Assembly (NCBI RefSeq): GCF_049319665.1
Contig: NZ_JBMOUD010000016.1
Span: forward strand, 1-64,000
Reading direction: 5' to 3'
Origin: JBMOUD01 sp049319665
Lineage (GTDB): Bacteria; Pseudomonadota; Gammaproteobacteria; Enterobacterales; Enterobacteriaceae
DNA length: 64,000 nt
A program made the position numbers and the translations under genes. A model generated the notes under the pieces. It was not told the DNA's origin. It saw only the letters and a program-made list of their open reading frames with translations, and ran no database searches. Within the stretch, counting starts at the first letter, position 1; each line of letters begins with the position of its first letter. Shown one piece after another: positions 25,231 through 33,585 of the stretch.

Positions 25231-26133
25231 ATGATGACGATGAAAAACTGGTTGTCCACTAAAGGCAAAGGGTTCCGCCTGACGCTGTTGGCCGCAGGGT
25301 TGGCAAGTGTTGGCTTCGCTGCTAACGCTGAAACTGTCACCATCGGTGGTGCTAACTACTCTGAGCAGACAGTACTGGCAAATATCTATGCTAGCGCGCT
25401 GAAACAGCAGGGGATTGATGTAAAAACTCGTCTGAACCTGGGTAACCGCGAGATAATCATCCCTGCTCTGAAATCCGGCGAGCTGGATGTCGTGCCTGAA
25501 TATTTGGGTGCGCTGCTGAACTATTATCACGGTGGCAGCAAGTCAACCACTCAACAGGAAGTGTCTGACGAGCTGAAACAGACGCTGCCAGCAGACCTGG
25601 TATTGCTGAATGCTGCGCCAGCTGATTCCATTACTGCGTGGGCAGTACGTGAAGAAACAGCGAAAAAATACAACCTGAAAACGCTCTCTGATCTGGCGAA
25701 GGTTGCACCTGAGCTGGTCGTCGGTGGGCCACCGGAAGTCGCAACGCGCGCATTGGGCCTGCCAGGTCTGGAGCGTGTTTATGGTATCAAGTTCAAATCC
25801 TTTAAGTCGCTGGATATCGCCGGTCCTCTGAGCCGTCTGGCGTTGAACTCACGTAAGATCGACGTAGCAACCATTATTTCAACGCAAGGTGATCTGGCGA
25901 AAGAGAGCTGGGTAATGCTGGTGGATGATAAGCACGAGCAGCCAGCACAGAACATTGTACCTTTAATTCACAAAGGTTCTGTTTCTCCGAAAGTAGAAGC
26001 AATCCTTAACAATGTCTCCGCCCATCTGACCACCGCCGATGTGATTCAACTGAACAAACAGGTCGACGTGGATCATAAAGATCCGGCTAAAGTTGCCGAG
26101 CAGTGGGTTAAAGATAAGTTAGCCGCCAAGTAA
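25231..26133 (+). CDS. periplasmic osmoprotectant-type binding protein (OsmF/OpuCC-like)
   Basis: A 300-residue exported protein: a long basic signal peptide (KGKGFRLTLLAAGLASVGFAANA-ET) and a type II periplasmic binding fold. It opens with VTIGGANYSEQTVLANIYASAL and DVVPEYLGALLNYY, typical of the QAT/OpuAC family that binds betaines. ATG 25231 has GCGAG upstream; 25234 is nearly equivalent. Being last, it differs from E. coli yehZYXW where the binding protein is first. Confidence 0.87.
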   Translation: MMTMKNWLSTKGKGFRLTLLAAGLASVGFAANAETVTIGGANYSEQTVLANIYASALKQQGIDVKTRLNLGNREIIIPALKSGELDVVPEYLGALLNYYHGGSKSTTQQEVSDELKQTLPADLVLLNAAPADSITAWAVREETAKKYNLKTLSDLAKVAPELVVGGPPEVATRALGLPGLERVYGIKFKSFKSLDIAGPLSRLALNSRKIDVATIISTQGDLAKESWVMLVDDKHEQPAQNIVPLIHKGSVSPKVEAILNNVSAHLTTADVIQLNKQVDVDHKDPAKVAEQWVKDKLAAK

Positions 26134-26137
26134 TTTA

Positions 26138-26223
26138 TACCCGTCATACCTAATCGATAGCCAAAATACTTGGTGTTGCCAACCCAGAGGCAACGCCAGG
26201 TATGACGAAGATATGACGGATAT
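26138..26223. mobile_element. short TATACCC-ended inverted-repeat element
   Basis: An 86-bp nearly palindromic element starting TATACCCGTCATACC and ending in its rough complement, with an inner stem (TGGTGTTGCC/GGCAACGCCA). Ends of this kind belong to enterobacterial MITEs; a longer relative lies at 29825. It fills the gap between the binding protein and the monooxygenase and may act as terminator. Confidence 0.5.
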
Positions 26224-26267
26224 ATCGGGCCATGGAGGGTCCTTCTCTCTTCTATGAGCACGCCAAT

Positions 26268-27602
26268 ATGTCGCAAAATACCGCTATTTTTAATCTGTTC
26301 TTCTTTAATCCACAGGGTGATTATCGCTTTTCATGGCGGCATCCTGAGGCGCCGGGTCAAGAAATTTTCACCCTGAAATATTATGCTGACCTGGCGCGTA
26401 AAGCCGAAGCGGCAACGCTCGATAATATCTTTATTGCTGACCACGTTGCTATCTGGGATACCGTCCCTAGTGGCCTGGCCCATTATGCCAACCCGCGTCT
26501 GGAGCCCATCACCTTGCTGGCCGCGCTGTCTGCGGTGACAGAACATATCGGCCTGATGGCAACCGCATCCACTTCTTATAACGAGCCATACAATCTGGCG
26601 CGCTATTTTGCTTCGTTAGACTTCTTGAGCCAGGGGCGCGCCAGTTGGAACGTCGTCACCTCATGGTTGCCAGAAGAGGCCGCTAACTATGGTCTTGAAC
26701 AGCTGCCTGAACATGGTTATCGCTATCAGCGAGCCGCTGAATTTATCGAAGTCGTCCGCAAGCTTTGGGATTCCTGGGAAGATGAGGCGGTATTGATCAA
26801 TAAACAGAGCGGTTATTTCACCGATCCGCAGCGGGTACATCAGTTAAACCACGAAGGTAAATTCTTCAAGGTTCGCGGCCCGCTTAATGTGCCGCGTCCA
26901 CCGCAGGGGCATCCGATTGTGGTGCAGGCGGGATCGTCAGAATCTGGCAAACAGTTGGCTGCCGCGCAGGCCGATATCCATTTCGTCTTTATGAGCAATA
27001 TCGAGAAGGGGTTAGCCTATCGCGCCGATATGGACCGCCGTCTGCGTGAGGTTGGCCGTGAGCCGTCCCAGTTTAAGATCCTCGGCGGCGTGCTGCCGGT
27101 GGTCGTCAATACGCCAGAAGAGAAGCAGCAGCGCGAGCAACTGATTCAAGAGTTGATGAATGACCAGATGGCGCTGGATCTCCTCACCACCTATCTGCGC
27201 ATGGATCTAAGCGAATACGATCCACACGCCCCGCTGCCGCCGTTGCCAGCAGAAGAGGGCTTCGATGGCCTGCGCACCGCGCTAGAAATTATCCGTGGTT
27301 ATGACGCTAATCTGACTGTGCTGCAACTGGGGCGTCTATTGTTGCAAAGCTCAGACAGCTGGCTAGTCATTGGCACTGCCGAAGAAGTGGCCGATAAGCT
27401 CAGTGAAGCTTTCAACGCCGGGGCCGTAGATGGCTACAACCTGATGTTCCCGTTCCTGCCAGTCGATCTCGACAACTTTATCGAGCAGGTTGCACCGCTG
27501 CTCAAAGCTCGCGGCGTAATGAAACAGGCTTATAGCCCAGGAACGCTGCGCGAGAAGTTAGGATTAGCGCCGGTGGCGAATCAGTTCAGTACAAAAAATT
27601 AA
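26268..27602 (+). CDS. LLM-class flavin monooxygenase (NtaA/SnaA/DszA type)
   Basis: A 444-residue FMNH2-dependent monooxygenase of the bacterial-luciferase fold. Family landmarks are the N-terminal NLFFFNPQG, the segment FIADHVAIW, SQGRASWNVVTSWLPEEAANYG and the C-terminal WLVIGTAEEVADKL. Relatives oxidise nitrilotriacetate, dibenzothiophene sulfone or similar compounds, using flavin reduced by a separate reductase, which is not encoded nearby. ATG 26268 (MSQNTAIF) fits the family; 26232 would add 12 residues. Its place after the ABC importer suggests that both serve one imported substrate, which is inference. Confidence 0.8.
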   Translation: MSQNTAIFNLFFFNPQGDYRFSWRHPEAPGQEIFTLKYYADLARKAEAATLDNIFIADHVAIWDTVPSGLAHYANPRLEPITLLAALSAVTEHIGLMATASTSYNEPYNLARYFASLDFLSQGRASWNVVTSWLPEEAANYGLEQLPEHGYRYQRAAEFIEVVRKLWDSWEDEAVLINKQSGYFTDPQRVHQLNHEGKFFKVRGPLNVPRPPQGHPIVVQAGSSESGKQLAAAQADIHFVFMSNIEKGLAYRADMDRRLREVGREPSQFKILGGVLPVVVNTPEEKQQREQLIQELMNDQMALDLLTTYLRMDLSEYDPHAPLPPLPAEEGFDGLRTALEIIRGYDANLTVLQLGRLLLQSSDSWLVIGTAEEVADKLSEAFNAGAVDGYNLMFPFLPVDLDNFIEQVAPLLKARGVMKQAYSPGTLREKLGLAPVANQFSTKN

Positions 27603-27603
27603 T

Positions 27604-27634
27604 AAACTCAAGGCCCGTAATGGGCCTTGAGTTT
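27604..27634 (+). terminator. terminator after the flavin monooxygenase
   Basis: Thirteen perfect pairs (AAACTCAAGGCCC and its complement) around the loop GTAAT, starting on the stop codon, with T's at the end of the stem. Confidence 0.85.
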
Positions 27635-27694
27635 GATGACAAAGTTGTCTGGTATACCGAGATACACGGGCTTAGTAATCCTAGGGGCGCTCCG

Positions 27695-27708
27695 GCGAGC
27701 AAGCTCGC
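27695..27708. repeat. REP-like short palindrome
   Basis: GCGAGC-AA-GCTCGC inside a GC-rich patch (GGGGCGCTCCGGCGAGCAAG... then CTACGACCCC). It resembles bacterial REP hairpins. It is a single copy in this window and lies between convergent genes. Confidence 0.4.
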
Positions 27709-27831
27709 TACGACCCCAACGGTTTACTTTCCCTAATAACGGACTTTGTCAGCAGTCTGAAAGGCCTATTACGGCCATTTTTAGTGCTGTAAATGTCCTC
27801 GGTTAGTGAGTCACTTAGTACATTATGATGA

Positions 27832-28317
27832 CTAAGTTTTCACGTTCCAGTCGTCGGCATACTGTACGTTACCATCAACGTAACGCCAGGTGATTTTATT
27901 GTATTGTAGGGAAATCGATTCCATATGATTTATCTGCGAGTTTCCTGACAGCTTTGTGTTTGGCATCCCCGGGTTTACGCCCGTTACTTTCACGCCCTCG
28001 AGCGTAATAGTGAAGTAACAAACTTCTTGCCCTGCGTCATTGATATGATAAAAACGGATTTCTGCACTTTTTAGAGTTTGACCTGTGGCAACGGCTTTAT
28101 AAAGATATGGACTAGAGCTATCAAATTCTTTTTCGATCATGAGTGGGGAGTGTGAGCGCGTTCCAGTGATCTTGCCGTTAGCGCTATCTACAGGTAGATT
28201 CAATCCATGGCTAAAGCCTATGATTTCTATACTTCCTTCCCGGCCTTTGACATCAACAGATCCTTTAATATCTGCCCCGCCGTCGTCTTTTAGCCACATA
28301 TATGGAGAGATTGGCAT
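27832..28317 (-). CDS. hcp: Hcp-family type VI secretion tube protein
   Basis: A 161-residue Hcp protein, the hexameric ring that stacks into the type VI tube and also chaperones effectors. It begins MPISPYMWLKDDGG and shows the fold pattern IEIIGFSHGL, the LYKAVATGQTLKSAEIRFY strand pair and the CYFTITLEGVKVTGV strand. GGAG nine bases before ATG 28317 supports this start; a longer frame to 28371 does not. It is an orphan: no tss genes are in the window. It follows an effector/immunity pair on the same strand, so the effector is probably loaded through this Hcp. Confidence 0.88.
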   Translation of the reverse strand: MPISPYMWLKDDGGADIKGSVDVKGREGSIEIIGFSHGLNLPVDSANGKITGTRSHSPLMIEKEFDSSSPYLYKAVATGQTLKSAEIRFYHINDAGQEVCYFTITLEGVKVTGVNPGMPNTKLSGNSQINHMESISLQYNKITWRYVDGNVQYADDWNVKT

Positions 28318-28318
28318 T

Positions 28319-28846
28319 TTACAAACTCCTTTTTGTTGTGATTTTATTCGTGATGAACCAGTAACAAGCAATCGTTATGAGTAGATTAAGGCCTATGATT
28401 GTTGCCATAGTGAAAGGTGAATAAGTCTGTTTGTCGGGGAATACCGTGCGATAGGGTAAACAGCGCAGCAATGCCCAGAATAGTAAAAGAAAAGTCAAAA
28501 GTTTTGCAAAGCGTCTCAATGTGGACGATATCCATTCCTTTAAAAGATCAGTAGTTTTTATTTTCTTGCTAACCCTCTTCAAAAGAGTGATAACCATGCA
28601 GAATAACGGCACACTGATTAGTATGTTAATTAAAGTTTTAATGTAATCTCTAATGGATTCGTAAGGTTCTGGATCCGGTTCTCCTAATATCCATTTGCTT
28701 ATTTTATCTGCCCCGTCAAAACTAACTCTTTTAGAAAGGAAACCGTCAACAAGTCCATCATATGGAATGTATTTAGCAACCAATAGCATGGTAACAATGA
28801 ATAAGGCAATTTTAGCTGTCAGCTCAAGAACATGTTTTACTGCCAT
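28319..28846 (-). CDS. membrane immunity protein for the Tlde1 effector (predicted)
   Basis: A 175-residue inner-membrane protein with about four hydrophobic segments (residues 10-25, 70-90, 113-130, 148-165) and long charged loops. It has no close family that I recognise. Its start overlaps the effector stop by 23 bp and has a good GAGGTGATC ribosome binding site, the usual layout of effector-immunity pairs. Known Tldi1 immunity proteins act in the periplasm or membrane, where the effector attacks, so the topology fits. The assignment rests on context. Confidence 0.6.
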   Translation of the reverse strand: MAVKHVLELTAKIALFIVTMLLVAKYIPYDGLVDGFLSKRVSFDGADKISKWILGEPDPEPYESIRDYIKTLINILISVPLFCMVITLLKRVSKKIKTTDLLKEWISSTLRRFAKLLTFLLLFWALLRCLPYRTVFPDKQTYSPFTMATIIGLNLLITIACYWFITNKITTKRSL

Positions 28847-29342
28847 TTGTGATCACCTCAATCGAACCGTATGCTTTTAATTTTCTCATACAGGGAACAT
28901 CTATTTTTTGTGTTCTTAATAATGCATTACGCAACATGGCAAAGTCACAATCATGGGGAAGTGTTATACAACCCTCTGACAATGTTCCCGGATGCAAACG
29001 AAAGTTACCACGTTTAATTCCTTCTACCCATGTATAATCATCGATTGCCCAATCATCTTTCCATAAAGCAAACCATTCATTATGTTTAAATGTGGCTCCT
29101 TTGACGAGATGATTATAAGCATCTTTGACACCTGCATTGAGTTGAGATTTGAGCCCTCCTTCTGGTCGGTCAACGATCCAATATTTTCCTGCCGGAACCG
29201 GCCCCATTTTGGGAATCATCCCGCAAGCGCCACGGTTACGGTAGGCTCCATCACCAGAGAAAGCTAAAAATGTCCCCACACCGGGAAACATTAAAGGCGA
29301 GTAATGCGCATCATTTATTATAAACTTTCCATGTAATGCCAT
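28824..29342 (-). CDS. Tlde1-type L,D-transpeptidase/carboxypeptidase effector (DUF2778)
   Basis: A 172-residue protein without signal peptide. The catalytic motif of the Tlde1/DUF2778 family is intact: H117-PGTL-S122-EG-C125 (RLHPGTLSEGCITLP), preceded by GMIPKMGPVPAGKYWI, a typical substrate-loop region. Tlde1 proteins delivered by type VI secretion cut or exchange peptidoglycan stem peptides in the periplasm of rival cells. It heads the operon effector, immunity, hcp. Confidence 0.85.
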   Translation of the reverse strand: MALHGKFIINDAHYSPLMFPGVGTFLAFSGDGAYRNRGACGMIPKMGPVPAGKYWIVDRPEGGLKSQLNAGVKDAYNHLVKGATFKHNEWFALWKDDWAIDDYTWVEGIKRGNFRLHPGTLSEGCITLPHDCDFAMLRNALLRTQKIDVPCMRKLKAYGSIEVITNGSKTCS

Positions 29343-29583
29343 TAGATTTACCCTTAGATAAAATACAAAAAAATCATCTTGCCTGTATTGTTAAATATGA
29401 ATACTGATTTGTCGCAATTTTTTCGATTTTAGTTAGGGGTGATTAATTATTTAATGCCTATCTTTAGTGTTTATATAATAAAAAATCCACTTTATCTATT
29501 TTAGATGAAATCTTACAAGGAAAGTAAAATATCAAGAATTAGCATTATGATGATTGTGTTGATAGTTAATACAGGGGGATATT

Positions 29584-29838
29584 ATGACCAGAACGACAAG
29601 TATTATGATTGACAAACGACCCGACTCATTTATCAGTCGATTGATAGACAGTGGTCGCTTCGCCTCTGCGAGTGAAGTTATGCGTTCTGCTCTTCGCTTA
29701 TTGGAGCAGCAGGAAATGAATGATGAAGCAACTCGTCAGGCTGTCATTGCTGGGCTGGGAAGCGATGAGAGTTCATTATCATTAAGGGATATTGCCGCGC
29801 AAAGAAAGCTGAAACACAGCCTTATATACCCAAAATAA
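29584..29838 (+). CDS. ParD-family antitoxin, 3' end formed by a MITE
   Basis: An 84-residue ribbon-helix-helix antitoxin (CC2985/ParD family): TSIMIDKRPDSFISRLIDSGRFASASEVMRSALRLLEQQE is the DNA-binding domain, and the C-terminal part normally wraps the toxin ParE. The last codons and the TAA lie inside the left end of a MITE (from 29825), so the original C-terminus has been replaced by about five residues (LIYPK). No ParE gene follows. It is therefore an orphan, possibly a solitary antitoxin or a decaying pair. GGGGG before the ATG gives the ribosome binding site. Confidence 0.75.
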   Translation: MTRTTSIMIDKRPDSFISRLIDSGRFASASEVMRSALRLLEQQEMNDEATRQAVIAGLGSDESSLSLRDIAAQRKLKHSLIYPK

Positions 29839-29985
29839 TTGGAGTTGCCTCAAGGCGTCAAGGGAACGACAAATCAGTCTGGAACTGATTTGAACGCTGC
29901 TTGCAGCGGCCCCAACGGGGCGAGGCCCACGGATGGGCCGAGTAATGTAATCAACGCAGAAGCAACTTCAAGTATGACGAGTATA
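29825..29985. mobile_element. 161-bp MITE inserted at the end of parD
   Basis: The left end TATACCC...GGAGTTGC (29825-29848) and right end GCAACTTC...GAGTATA (29962-29985) are imperfect terminal inverted repeats. The interior is GC-rich with a hairpin (GGCCCCAACGGGGCGAGGCCC region) and no ORF. The layout matches TATACCC-ended MITE-like repeats common in Yersinia, Serratia and relatives. Confidence 0.7.
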
Positions 29986-30117
29986 AACGGCTTGTTGATA
30001 CATTGGATGCAGAGAGTGACCTGTCATTGCTAAAAATCTCCCCCACGAAAATAAGCAGGGGAGTAACGAGTCGGGTGATTCTCAAAAGGCGGTTTTCTGT
30101 TAACAGTCAACCCATCA

Positions 30118-30915
30118 CTACAGCGTCAACAAACCCGTCGCCGCGGCTTTTTCTACCGCATCACTGATCGGCTGGTAATCCTCGCGTGTGGTCACGCTAA
30201 AACCTTTGATTAGCTGGGCGTCGCGGATAGCTTGCCACTGCGGTTCAGTGGCCAGACGTTGCAACGCCTGACGAAGTTTCTGTAATACCTGTGGCGAAGT
30301 CTGTGCCGAGGTAATCATTGGCAGCCCAGGCGTTAGCGGGGTGGTGCCAATAGAGATTAATCCTGCGACGCGCTCAGGTTCGTGGCGACTTACCAGCGCC
30401 CAGGTGACGGCATCAATCGCGGCAATGTCGCCCTTTTTCTCACTCAAGGTGGCCAGCGATTGACGGTGGCTGCCGCTGAATACGATATCAGAGAAGAAGC
30501 GGCCTTCGTGTTGCAATGGCGCGACCAGACTGCGCAGACAGTGATAGCCAGATTGAGAGTCTTCGCTATTGCAAACCACGGTTTGATTGCGGAAGTCAGC
30601 CAATGTTTTTCCTGCGTAGGCTTCTCTAACCACCAAGTGACTGCTATAGCGGAAGCCTTCGCAGCCCGCCGCTTGATAATTAAAGGTACCGACCACCTGC
30701 ACGTCCGGTAACAGGGCACGCAGCGGGTAACCACAAGTCTGGCTGAGCAGCAGTTGCGGATTACGCCAGTGGGCTAGTCTGTCCTCCGGCAGGCTGTACA
30801 GCGCATTATCGCCATCCAAACCTTCTTCGTTCAGCAACTGACGCAACGCACGCAGCAGCGCCTCGGTATCGGCATGATTCACATCGTACATGGGAATAGA
30901 AAGCAGCTTACTCAT
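30118..30915 (-). CDS. PhnD/SsuA-like substrate-binding-fold protein without signal peptide
   Basis: A 265-residue protein with the COG3221 (phosphonate/phosphate binding) fold: LLPDVQVVGTFNYQAAGCEGFRYSS, TLADFRNQTVVCNSEDSQSGYHCLR, GDIAAIDAVTWALV, GLPMITSAQTS. There is no signal peptide, lipobox or adjacent ABC permease, so it is probably a cytoplasmic ligand-binding protein. Its start overlaps the end of the upstream desaturase gene by 8 bp, so it is co-translated with it. What it binds is unknown. Confidence 0.7.
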   Translation of the reverse strand: MSKLLSIPMYDVNHADTEALLRALRQLLNEEGLDGDNALYSLPEDRLAHWRNPQLLLSQTCGYPLRALLPDVQVVGTFNYQAAGCEGFRYSSHLVVREAYAGKTLADFRNQTVVCNSEDSQSGYHCLRSLVAPLQHEGRFFSDIVFSGSHRQSLATLSEKKGDIAAIDAVTWALVSRHEPERVAGLISIGTTPLTPGLPMITSAQTSPQVLQKLRQALQRLATEPQWQAIRDAQLIKGFSVTTREDYQPISDAVEKAAATGLLTL

Positions 30916-31915
30916 TTGGCTTCTCCTGCGACGCCGTACTCTTATTCCCTCGTCCGTCAGGGAAGAAGGTATTAATTTCGACCTTAATTGGCTTAATCAA
31001 ATGCTCACGCATTAACTCGCCGTAACCTTTGACATAAAAGCCCTGATTGCGCGCCAGATACTGCTGCTTGTTCGCGCGATAAACTTGCGGCAGCCCGTAC
31101 CATGGAATACGCGGCAGGTCGTGGTGCACTGAATGGTAATTAAGGTTCAGAAACAGCAGACGCCAAAACAGACCGGCTTCGTTTATTACGGTACGCGCTT
31201 CCGGGTCTTCTGCGGCGCGATGCTCGAAGAAGGAACGTACTTTGGTCATGGCCAACATCGGCCAGGTTACCGCAAACAAGTAGTAAATTATTGAGAAATC
31301 ATTATGGACTAGCCAGCCAAGCACCGGGATCATCAACACCAGATGAACACTCCACATGGCGATAGAAGCGCGGCGGCCTTCGCGGAAGGACTGCCAGATA
31401 TTCACGAAGGTCCAGCGCATCGTCAGCAGTGGCGTTAATAACATACGGCCCGGGAAAGTATTACGTAAGCGCACCAGCAGGCGCTGCGCGCCGTTAAAAT
31501 GATGCCAACGGCTACGGGTAAAATAATAACTTTCAGGATCGGTCTCCGGCACGGTCAAATCTTCATCATAGTGATGCTTGAGGTGCAAATCGCGATAAGT
31601 GCCGTAGGGATACCAAATAGAAAACGGCAGCAGGCCGAATAATTGGTTAACGCGAGGAAAGCGGGTCGGGTGACCATGTAAAAGTTCATGCTGTAACGAC
31701 ATATACCAGGTGCTAAACCAGATAAGCAGCAAGGTCGCCGGTAACAATCCTATTGTTTTCCACCAGGCAACGGTGGCAAACCAGCCGCCGTAAATGGTGA
31801 TAATAAGCAGCCAGGTTGGCAGCTCGGTGCGCCACAACCAAGAACGATACAACTTTTGCACCGAATCCCGTTGTTGCTCATCCAAATAGACTGATGTTGA
31901 TGTTTTCCCACTCAT
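30908..31915 (-). CDS. membrane fatty-acid desaturase/hydroxylase
   Basis: A 335-residue integral-membrane di-iron enzyme with four to five hydrophobic segments and the three histidine boxes of the desaturase family: HELLHGH (about residue 76), HLKHH (about 111) and NYHSVHHDLP (about 257). It would oxidise an acyl chain or a similar lipid substrate at the membrane using O2 and an electron donor not encoded here. Membrane desaturases are uncommon in Enterobacterales. It overlaps the PhnD-like gene downstream and is divergent from an MFS transporter. Confidence 0.8.
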   Translation of the reverse strand: MSGKTSTSVYLDEQQRDSVQKLYRSWLWRTELPTWLLIITIYGGWFATVAWWKTIGLLPATLLLIWFSTWYMSLQHELLHGHPTRFPRVNQLFGLLPFSIWYPYGTYRDLHLKHHYDEDLTVPETDPESYYFTRSRWHHFNGAQRLLVRLRNTFPGRMLLTPLLTMRWTFVNIWQSFREGRRASIAMWSVHLVLMIPVLGWLVHNDFSIIYYLFAVTWPMLAMTKVRSFFEHRAAEDPEARTVINEAGLFWRLLFLNLNYHSVHHDLPRIPWYGLPQVYRANKQQYLARNQGFYVKGYGELMREHLIKPIKVEINTFFPDGRGNKSTASQEKPNE

Positions 31916-32249
31916 GATAAACCACTGACAACGATTAACTAATTAATTTGCCAGAGATTAAATAGTCACAGCCAAACCACAAGTGATTAAAATTGCTATG
32001 TTTAGCAAGGAAGTTGCTTAATGCGAAGCTTCATAATCCTCTGATCTCAAGACGGTCACTTTTCACAAAAAACTCCCTTCATATTGTCACCACTCTCACT
32101 GTTAATATTTGTGAACAACGCCGCGTTTAATCACGCTTAAATCCTTTATATTCACTTTAAATAACATATAAAAACTATTATTAACATCAAGCCGCTGGTG
32201 CGCGGTATCCACCAGACTCCTACAAATCACCCTAATAGAAGGCGTCACC
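31916..32249. other. divergent promoter region between desaturase and MFS genes
   Basis: A 334-bp AT-rich region carrying promoters in both directions. AGAAGG lies before the MFS start. I found no operator or ORF that I trust. Confidence 0.4.
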
Positions 32250-33560
32250 ATGTCTATATTGTCATCAGACACCTCGATTCCAGCTGTAGAGACATCGATA
32301 GAACAAAAGGCGTATCGCAAAGCGACATGGCATATTCTGCCGTTGTTGATGCTGTGTTACATCGTGGCCTATCTGGACAGAGTTAACGTGGGATTTGCCA
32401 AGTTGCAAATGTCCAACGACCTTAACTTTTCGGAAGCGGTATATGGGCTAGGCGCGGGGATCTTTTTCCTGGCTTACTTTGTATTGGAAATCCCCAGTAA
32501 CCTGATCCTGCATCGCGTTGGCGCAAGATTGTGGATTGCCCGCATTATGATCACCTGGGGCATTATCTCGGCAGGTATGGCCTTTGTGACCACGCCGATG
32601 TCTTTTTACATCATGCGCTGCCTGCTTGGCGTCGCTGAAGCGGGGTTCTATCCCGGGGTGATTTTGTATATTGCCAACTGGTTCCCTAGCGCCCGCCGCG
32701 GACGGATGTTTGCGTTATTTGCCACCGCAGTACCGTTATCGGGAATGATTGGTGCGCCATTAGCAGGCTGGATTATGGAAGCCTTCGACGGGCTTTATCA
32801 GTACGCCGGTTGGCAATGGATGTTCGTATTAGAAGGATTGCCGTCGGTGATTATCGGCATCATCGTCATTTACCAGCTCACGGATCGCATTAGCGACGCA
32901 CGCTGGTTAAACGATGAAGAAAAACGCCTCTTACAAAGCAATATCAATAATGAAGAGCAGCACCATCAGCACAGCAGCCTAAAAGGCTTATTCCTACAAC
33001 CTAAAGTGTGGTTGTTAACACTGATTTACTTCTGCTTTATTGCTGGCTTCTACACCATTGGATTCTGGCTACCGACCTTAATTAAAGACAGCGGCGTTAA
33101 AGGTGTGCTTCACATTGGGTTACTGAGCGTGATCCCTTATGCCGCCGCGGCGGTGACGATGGTTTTAGTATCGCGCAGTGCAGATCGTTTACGTGAACGG
33201 CGCTGGCATCTGGCGCTGACCTCGGCGTTGGGCGGGGTTGGCATGATCATCTCCGCGAATTTCAGTCATAACATGCCGATTGCCATGATTGGCTTAACGC
33301 TTGGGGCAATGGGAGCACTGAGTACCTTGCCGCTCTTCTGGAGTTTGCCGACGGCCTTTATTGGTGGTACGGCAGCAGCGGCGGGGATTGCGCTGATTAA
33401 CTCTTGGGGCAACCTGGCCGGTTTTGTCGCCCCTTATATGATGGGGTATCTCAAAGATCTGACGCAAAGCACCACCGCCGGGATGTTAATTATTTCTGCC
33501 GCGTTGTTTGTTGGCGCGCTGTTAGTTTTTGTGATTCCGGCTAAAACCGTGAATCGCTAA
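32250..33560 (+). CDS. ACS-family MFS transporter (sugar acid / aromatic acid type)
   Basis: A 436-residue inner-membrane symporter with 12 helices. The ACS-family pattern is clear: YLDRVNVGFAKLQM in helix 1-2, FVLEIPSNLILHRVGARLWIARI, and GVAEAGFYPGVILYIANWFP. Members take up hexonates, tartrate, phthalate or 4-hydroxyphenylacetate with protons. It lies 25 bp before an epimerase/dehydrogenase related to D-erythronate dehydrogenase, suggesting uptake of an aldonate, but a kinase or aldolase of such a pathway is not adjacent. Confidence 0.85.
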   Translation: MSILSSDTSIPAVETSIEQKAYRKATWHILPLLMLCYIVAYLDRVNVGFAKLQMSNDLNFSEAVYGLGAGIFFLAYFVLEIPSNLILHRVGARLWIARIMITWGIISAGMAFVTTPMSFYIMRCLLGVAEAGFYPGVILYIANWFPSARRGRMFALFATAVPLSGMIGAPLAGWIMEAFDGLYQYAGWQWMFVLEGLPSVIIGIIVIYQLTDRISDARWLNDEEKRLLQSNINNEEQHHQHSSLKGLFLQPKVWLLTLIYFCFIAGFYTIGFWLPTLIKDSGVKGVLHIGLLSVIPYAAAAVTMVLVSRSADRLRERRWHLALTSALGGVGMIISANFSHNMPIAMIGLTLGAMGALSTLPLFWSLPTAFIGGTAAAAGIALINSWGNLAGFVAPYMMGYLKDLTQSTTAGMLIISAALFVGALLVFVIPAKTVNR

Positions 33561-33585
33561 CCCTTTGTTAGCAAGGAGAGAGTCT

